From Gammaproteobacteria bacterium (GTDB lineage: Bacteria; Pseudomonadota; Gammaproteobacteria; Thiohalobacterales; Thiohalobacteraceae), in NCBI GenBank assembly GCA_019911805.1, contig JAIOJV010000033.1, positions 1 through 35,098 of the forward strand: 35,098 bases of DNA. Reading direction: 5' to 3'. The notes beneath the pieces were generated by a model. The model made no database searches, was not told the DNA's origin, and saw only the letters and a program-made list of their open reading frames with translations. Shown here in pieces: positions 31,301 through 35,098 of the stretch. Position 1 is the stretch's first letter; each line of letters opens with the position of its first letter. Made by a program: the position numbers and the translations under genes.

Positions 31301-32602
31301 GTAGTGTTCAGAATTCTGTGTCATTTCATTATCATTAACGCAAAAGGAATGACACATGGCAATACAAAAAACCCAGTTCGATATGGACGCAGCCCTCAAA
31401 GCGCTGCGTGAAGGTAAAGATCTCACCGGCAAAGATGGTGTACTGACGCCTCTGATCAAGCAGCTCACCGAGGCCGCCCTGCACGCGGAACGTGACTGTC
31501 ACCTGGCGGAGGACGACACGCCCAACCGCAAAAATGGCAGCACATCCAAGACGGTCAAAAGTCCGATCGGCAGCTTTGAACTGCACACACCCCGTGACCG
31601 TGCAGGCACCTTTGAGCCACAGCTGATCAAGAAACACCAGACCCATCTGACCGATGAGCTGGAGCGCAAGATCCTCGCACTGTTCTCACTGGGAATGAGC
31701 TACCAGGATATCCGTGCCAACATTAAAGACCTCTACGGCATTGAGATTTCCAATGGTACGCTGAACGCCATCACCGACAGGCTGATACCGGAACTACAGG
31801 CCTGGCGTGAACGCGACCTCGATGCGATCTACCCCATCGTCTGGCTCGATGCCATTCACTACAAGATCAAGGAAAACGGACGCTACGTCAGCAAGGCCAT
31901 CTACACCTTGCTCGGGCTGAACATCGAGGGCAAGAAGGAGCTGCTCGGCCTGTACCTGTCTGACCAGGAAGGCGCACACCACTGGCTGAGTGTGCTCACC
32001 GACCTGCACAATCGTGGCGTCAAGGACATCCTGATCGCCTGTGTCGATGGCCTGAAAGGCTTCCCTGAGGCCATCGAGAGCATCTACCCCGACACTGAAA
32101 TCCAGCACTGCATCATCCATCAGATCCGCAACTCGATGAAGTATGTGGCCTCGAAAAATCAGAAGGCCTTCATGGCCGATCTGAAGTGCGTTTACAAAGC
32201 CGCCACCCTCAACGCCGCTGAAACAGCACTGGATGATCTGGAGGCCAAATGGGGCGAGAAATACCCGATGGTCATCCAGTCCTGGCGCAGCAAATGGCCG
32301 ACGCTGTCAGCCTACTTCAAATACCCGGAGTACGTCCGCACCGCCATCTACACGACGAATGCCGTCGAGGCGGTGCATCGCCAGTTCCGAAAACTGACCA
32401 AGACCAAGGGCGGCTTCGCTAACGAGAACAGTTTACTCAAGCTCCTTTACGCCGGTATATTGAAGGCCTCAGAGCGCTGGACGCATCCCATACAGAACTG
32501 GAACCTGACGCTATCGCAGCTGACGATTCACTTCCCCGGCAGACTGGGTGCTTACATCAGCCTCTGATGACGACTCAGCTGACACAGAGTTTTGAACACC
32601 CT
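31301..32602 (+). mobile_element. IS256-family insertion sequence, complete
   Basis: This element of about 1.3 kb has one transposase gene. Terminal inverted repeats are GTGTTCAGAATTCTGTGTCA (31304-31323) and, as complement of 32580-32599, the same with two differences. A direct repeat flanks it. It looks intact and recently inserted, between the AlpA gene and the lower-GC three-gene cluster. Confidence 0.88.
31356..32567 (+). CDS. IS256-family (mutator-type) transposase
   Basis: This 403-residue DDE transposase has catalytic residues Asp165 (IVWLDAIHYK), Asp231 (ACVDGLKGFPEAI) and Glu338 (TTNAVEAVHRQFRK), spaced as in the family. The N-terminal DNA-binding part contains LGMSYQDIRANIKDLYGIEIS. 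Length is normal (about 400). The ATG lies 32 bases inside the left inverted repeat. No frameshift is seen, so it is probably active. Confidence 0.95.
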   Translation: MAIQKTQFDMDAALKALREGKDLTGKDGVLTPLIKQLTEAALHAERDCHLAEDDTPNRKNGSTSKTVKSPIGSFELHTPRDRAGTFEPQLIKKHQTHLTDELERKILALFSLGMSYQDIRANIKDLYGIEISNGTLNAITDRLIPELQAWRERDLDAIYPIVWLDAIHYKIKENGRYVSKAIYTLLGLNIEGKKELLGLYLSDQEGAHHWLSVLTDLHNRGVKDILIACVDGLKGFPEAIESIYPDTEIQHCIIHQIRNSMKYVASKNQKAFMADLKCVYKAATLNAAETALDDLEAKWGEKYPMVIQSWRSKWPTLSAYFKYPEYVRTAIYTTNAVEAVHRQFRKLTKTKGGFANENSLLKLLYAGILKASERWTHPIQNWNLTLSQLTIHFPGRLGAYISL

Positions 32603-32612
32603 CCTTCAGAAG
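32603..32612. repeat. Direct repeat flanking the IS256-family element, right copy
   Basis: This is the second CCTTCAGAAG, identical to 31291-31300. Confidence 0.75.
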
Positions 32613-32679
32613 CAGGACAATCTCCTGAAAGCGGACACTCAAGGTTAGAAGCTCACCGAAGCGCCGTTTTAGCTGCGTA

Positions 32680-33468
32680 TTAGAACGGTATGTCATCGTC
32701 GAATGCGGATTCTTTTTTAACTTCGAAAAGATTTTTATTGCTTTGTAACCATTCGATACCACCCTTTGTCACGTAATAATATTTTTCTTCGTAGTCATCT
32801 TGATTGAGAACCAGCTTTTCTTCCAATAGCCCCCTACTGATGAGGCTTGTGACACCTAAAGCAAATGCTACCTTTTCAAACCCTTCCTGAGTTATTTTTC
32901 TTTCCAATTCCCAAGAGCTGACACCTCCAATGTTAGATGGCCAAAACGAAAACGCTGTTGAAAGAATCGCAGTTTCGTAGCTTTCAAGCTCCGATTCACC
33001 CTCGCTTCCAGGCTTCAATACTGGAGCTCTTGCGATTCGTTGTGCAGTTTTCAATTCATTTTCTACGTACTTTACAATGTTACGTTCCAATTCTTCAAAA
33101 CCGCTTCTTGAATCAGTTCTATAAAAAACAATTGGTCGATGTTGCACATCGAATGGTAGTTTTTGCCGGTAAGCTTTGTCGCACAGAATCACCGTTGGTC
33201 TATCCAGCGCAAGTGCATACCCTAACTCTAGCCATACATTTGGATTATCCTCGCTGACCTCTGCCACGCATATTGAAGCCGACTCAATTGCCCTTTCAAT
33301 TTTGTCAATTACTGGATTCAAGCCCAATATTTCATCCGCTCGCTGGGGCTCTACATTTGCCTTCACCAAAGCGGGACGAATGGTTTCACGATATCTTCTA
33401 TCGAACGTACCATCATCAAAAGACTGGATCACAAAACATGTTGGTTTTGGTTCTTTATCTTCTGTCAT
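32680..33468 (-). CDS. TIR/deoxyribosyltransferase-like protein with winged helix and SSB-type C-terminal tail
   Basis: Residues 10-140 of this 262-residue protein form a TIR- or nucleoside-2-deoxyribosyltransferase-like Rossmann domain: TCFVIQSFDD, IERAIESASICVAEVSEDNP and NVWLELGYALALDRPTVILC, where the Glu of WLELG is the likely catalytic residue for N-glycosidic bond cleavage (NAD+ or nucleosides). Residues 160-245 look like a winged helix (ITQEGFEKVAFALGVTSLI, then YYYVTKGGIEWL). The protein ends in FDDDIPF, the same seven residues that end E. coli SSB and recruit RecQ, RecO, PriA and exonuclease I. The gene is AT-richer than the ICE core. It is the last gene of a leftward cluster with 33564-34217 and 34220-34428. 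A sensing or toxic role in phage defence is inferred. The start has no strong ribosome binding site. Confidence 0.75.
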   Translation of the reverse strand: MTEDKEPKPTCFVIQSFDDGTFDRRYRETIRPALVKANVEPQRADEILGLNPVIDKIERAIESASICVAEVSEDNPNVWLELGYALALDRPTVILCDKAYRQKLPFDVQHRPIVFYRTDSRSGFEELERNIVKYVENELKTAQRIARAPVLKPGSEGESELESYETAILSTAFSFWPSNIGGVSSWELERKITQEGFEKVAFALGVTSLISRGLLEEKLVLNQDDYEEKYYYVTKGGIEWLQSNKNLFEVKKESAFDDDIPF

Positions 33469-33495
33469 TTTTTGAACCCACTTAAACAGCTAAGG

Positions 33496-33550
33496 TTTCG
33501 GTTGAGCCGACGAGGGGCCGCGTAGCGCCTCCGAGATCGGCTCGAACCTG
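33496..33550. repeat. Long imperfect hairpin between two genes of the cluster
   Basis: GGTTGAGCCGA (33500-33510) pairs with TCGGCTCGAACC (33537-33548) with one bulged base, and an inner GAGGGGC/GCGCCTC pair has one mismatch. The segment is GC-rich against AT-rich flanks. It could be an attenuator, a mobile repeat or a degenerate integron-type site; no attC core sites were found. Confidence 0.5.
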
Positions 33551-33563
33551 TTGTTCTGTGCGG

Positions 33564-34217
33564 TCATGACGGGAGTAACCCGGTAATCAGCGGCAGAACC
33601 TTAGCTACCGCATCAGTGAAACCACCTATGGTCGCCACATCCTGAATTTGTGCCCAAATATGCCCAATTATGGTCTTGTCTGGGTCGGACTTAACAAGTT
33701 GGTCCTTTAGGCTTTCGATATCTACGGATACATCAAGTTTCTGTGACTCATCTAGTGAACTCACTGCAACCGCATTTTTAAGATTCGACAGTTCGGTGTG
33801 GAGAGCGGCAAATTCTGCATTTACGATATTCCCATCGCCGAGGGTGATGACATTGGTGCCAGTTGCGGTGATGTTTATACCTGCGTATTTCCCACCTTCT
33901 TTGAATTCTGATTCGCCTTCGATTTTGTCGATGCCTGACGCGGATATCTCGTACCACGTGACGGTTGATGGCACTGTGCCGCCTTTTACCTGAACGGTTT
34001 TTTCGATTTCCGACTTATTGATCCACCCTTTATCAATTAGGTAGGTGAGATTCGACATTACCTGTTGTTGCGATAGCCCGTGAGAATCCTTGAGACCTTT
34101 TTTAACATCGCTTATTTTTGCGGCGGAGCCCTTCTTACCGTACTGACTTGTGGCACTTGTATTCCGTTCGTAGAACCAGTGCAGAATTTGTTGTCTGATT
34201 TTGTCGTTGGGATTCAT
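33564..34217 (-). CDS. Winged-helix protein with central GDGN-type beta motif, unknown
   Basis: Residues 1-75 of this 217-residue protein resemble a winged helix (IRQQILHWFYERN, then SQQQVMSNLTYLIDKGWI, with a beta wing ending WYEISASGIDKIE). Residues 105-135 form a Gly/Asn/Asp-rich beta motif (GINITATGTNVITLGDGNIV) and are followed by a helical region with a heptad-like FAALHTELSNLKNAV, then a C-terminal helical domain ending in hydrophobic residues (VLPLITGLLPS). Similar NI-T-GDxN motifs occur in proteins of bacterial conflict systems, often next to effector genes, where they seem to link a DNA-binding or sensing part to an assembly domain. The gene starts two bases after the stop of the repeat protein's last frame and precedes the TIR-like gene. 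Function unknown. Confidence 0.7.
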   Translation of the reverse strand: MNPNDKIRQQILHWFYERNTSATSQYGKKGSAAKISDVKKGLKDSHGLSQQQVMSNLTYLIDKGWINKSEIEKTVQVKGGTVPSTVTWYEISASGIDKIEGESEFKEGGKYAGINITATGTNVITLGDGNIVNAEFAALHTELSNLKNAVAVSSLDESQKLDVSVDIESLKDQLVKSDPDKTIIGHIWAQIQDVATIGGFTDAVAKVLPLITGLLPS

Positions 34218-34219
34218 TT

Positions 34220-34428
34220 TTAGACGATCTCATACCACGGTAGGCCCTGATAACCTTTTGGGTGACTCACTGCGTATAAATCTTGCGTCCTTCGATTTCG
34301 TACCGAGGAAGCCCTTGATAACCATCTGGATGGCTAACAGTGGTATATATTCTTTCTCCTCTGATCTCGTACCAGGGCAATCCTTGGTAGCCGTCAGGAT
34401 GGCTTACAGTCGCTCGAATCTTACTCAT
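34220..34428 (-). pseudogene. Small SHPxGYQGLPWYEI repeat protein, probably frameshifted
   Basis: Three copies of a repeat of about 22 residues are encoded: VSHPDGYQGLPWYEIRG, then TVSHPDGYQGLPRYEIEG, then VSHPKGYQGLPWYEIV. The first two are in one frame, from ATG 34428 to TGA at 34267-34269 (53 residues); the third is in another frame, consistent with loss of one base near 34272 (after TAT-AC), and ends at 34220-34222, two bases before the next gene's ATG. So the intact gene was probably one 69-residue protein coupled to the winged-helix gene. The repeat is Pro/Tyr/Trp-rich, like small beta-propeller or SH3-like units. An IS5-type element begins 10 bases upstream of the ATG. Confidence 0.6.
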
Positions 34429-34438
34429 TTACAGCTAG

Positions 34439-35098
34439 GGCAACTCTGATTAAGTCCCAACATCTGCGATAATACGCGCATTGTTCACAACGGTTAGGTA
34501 TCGATGAGACAGCAGACTTTCGCCACCGGTGACTTTGAACGCTACCGCAAGCCAACTCGGCGGGAACAGTTTCTGACCGAGATGGAGCAAGTGGTCCCAT
34601 GGGCCCAGTTGTGCCAGCTGATCGAACCGTTCTACCCCAAAGCCGGAAATGGCCGTCCACCGGTTGGCCTGGAACGCATGCTGCGCATCTACTTTCTTCA
34701 ACACTGGTTCAGTCTGTCGGATCCGGGTGCCGAAGAGGCGTTGTATGAATCCCGCTCGATGTGCCGTTTTGTCGGCATCGACCTGGGTCGGGAGCCGGTG
34801 CCGGATGAGACGACGATTCTCAACTTCCGACATCTTCTGGAGCGGCATGAACTGGGTGGGCGCCTCTTCCAGGCGGTGGGTGACTACCTTCAGGCCCAGG
34901 GGCTGCGGGTTTCCAGCGGTACCATCGTGGACGCCAGCATTATCAGTGCCCCTAGCTCCACGAAGAATAAAGACAAGGCGCGCGATCCCGAGATGCATCA
35001 GACGAAGAAGGGCAACCAGTGGTACTTCGGCATGAAGGCGCATATCGGGGTGGACAGCAAAACCAAGCAGATTCACTCGGTGGCGGCCACGGCGGCCA
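34439..35098 (+). mobile_element. IS5-family insertion sequence, left part
   Basis: The element starts near 34439 with GGGCAACTCTGATTAAGTC, directly after CTAG (34435-34438), which fits the YTAR target duplication of the IS5 group. It carries a plus-strand transposase and runs beyond the window, so the right end and the second CTAG are not seen. Confidence 0.72.
34504..35098 (+). CDS. IS5-family transposase, N-terminal part (cut by the window end)
   Basis: About 198 codons are present from ATG 34504. The IS5 N-terminal domain reads MRQQTFATGDFERYRKPTRR, then GRPPVGLERMLRIYFLQHW and the strongly conserved VPDETTILNFRHLLE; the first part of the DDE domain follows with IVDASIISAPSSTKNK (first Asp) and GMKAHIGVDSKTK. 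No frameshift is seen. The gene continues outside the window. Confidence 0.92.
   Translation, partial: MRQQTFATGDFERYRKPTRREQFLTEMEQVVPWAQLCQLIEPFYPKAGNGRPPVGLERMLRIYFLQHWFSLSDPGAEEALYESRSMCRFVGIDLGREPVPDETTILNFRHLLERHELGGRLFQAVGDYLQAQGLRVSSGTIVDASIISAPSSTKNKDKARDPEMHQTKKGNQWYFGMKAHIGVDSKTKQIHSVAATAA

Noticed and set aside
33496-33550. Integron attC site
   Set aside because: The hairpin shape is suggestive, but the conserved GTTRRRY and RYYYAAC core sites are absent and there is no integrase or cassette series.
1-35098. tRNA, rRNA or CRISPR array
   Set aside because: No cloverleaf with a CCA-type 3' end, no rRNA sequence and no regularly spaced repeats were recognised on either strand.

Overview
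The window is most of the left-transcribed core of an integrative and conjugative element (ICE) of the PFGI-1/ICEclc-like class, followed on the right by an insertion-sequence-rich accessory segment. The marker families that fix this class are TIGR03743 (TraD), TraC/VirB4, TIGR03745, 03746, 03747, 03748 (PilL-like), 03749, 03750, 03752, 03758, 03759, 03761 and 03765, RAQPRD, STY4526, STY4528, STY4534 and the ICE-type ParB. Core GC content is high and these families are typical of Gammaproteobacteria (and some Betaproteobacteria), so a gammaproteobacterial host is likely; the species cannot be named from the sequence. Family names rest on recognising protein sequence, not on a database search.

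Layout. 1-7.6 kb: mating-pair-formation genes, all on the minus strand and tightly packed (RAQPRD, 03758, 03745 pilin-like, 03750, 03746, 03749, 03752, a lipoprotein, TraC ATPase). 7.9-11.0 kb: an inserted cargo cassette (DUF6035/CoiA-like putative nuclease, PIN protein, XRE-ImmA/IrrE regulator-protease) with its own promoter. 11.4-17.7 kb: the coupling-protein block (PilL-like, coiled-coil membrane protein, small membrane protein, 03759, lytic transglycosylase, 03765, TraD, 03747). 17.8-19.6 kb: a tyrosine recombinase behind a long, palindrome-rich intergenic region that also holds a broken small gene. 19.6-21.3 kb: an AbiE-type toxin-antitoxin pair. 21.4-30.0 kb: maintenance and replication genes (two unknown proteins, RadC, STY4534 SSB-like protein, ParM/StbA with a possible ribbon-helix-helix partner, 03761, STY4528, STY4526, ParB, and a 45-residue ORF).

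Right of about 30.0 kb the ICE order stops: no ParA or DnaB gene precedes parB within the window. Instead there are two AlpA/excisionase-like regulators, a 3' integrase remnant, a complete IS256-family element, a lower-GC three-gene minus-strand cluster (32.7-34.4 kb), and the start of an IS5-family element that runs off the window.

The most unusual features are as follows. (i) The three-gene cluster between the two insertion sequences encodes a TIR/deoxyribosyltransferase-like protein that ends in the SSB C-terminal peptide FDDDIPF, a winged-helix protein with a central glycine/aspartate/asparagine-rich beta motif, and a small SHPxGYQGLPWYEI repeat protein; it looks like an undescribed conflict or defence system. 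(ii) A family of structured 5' leaders, resembling the published radC RNA motif, precedes at least five genes of the element. (iii) Two near-identical palindromic operators lie upstream of two leftward gene blocks.
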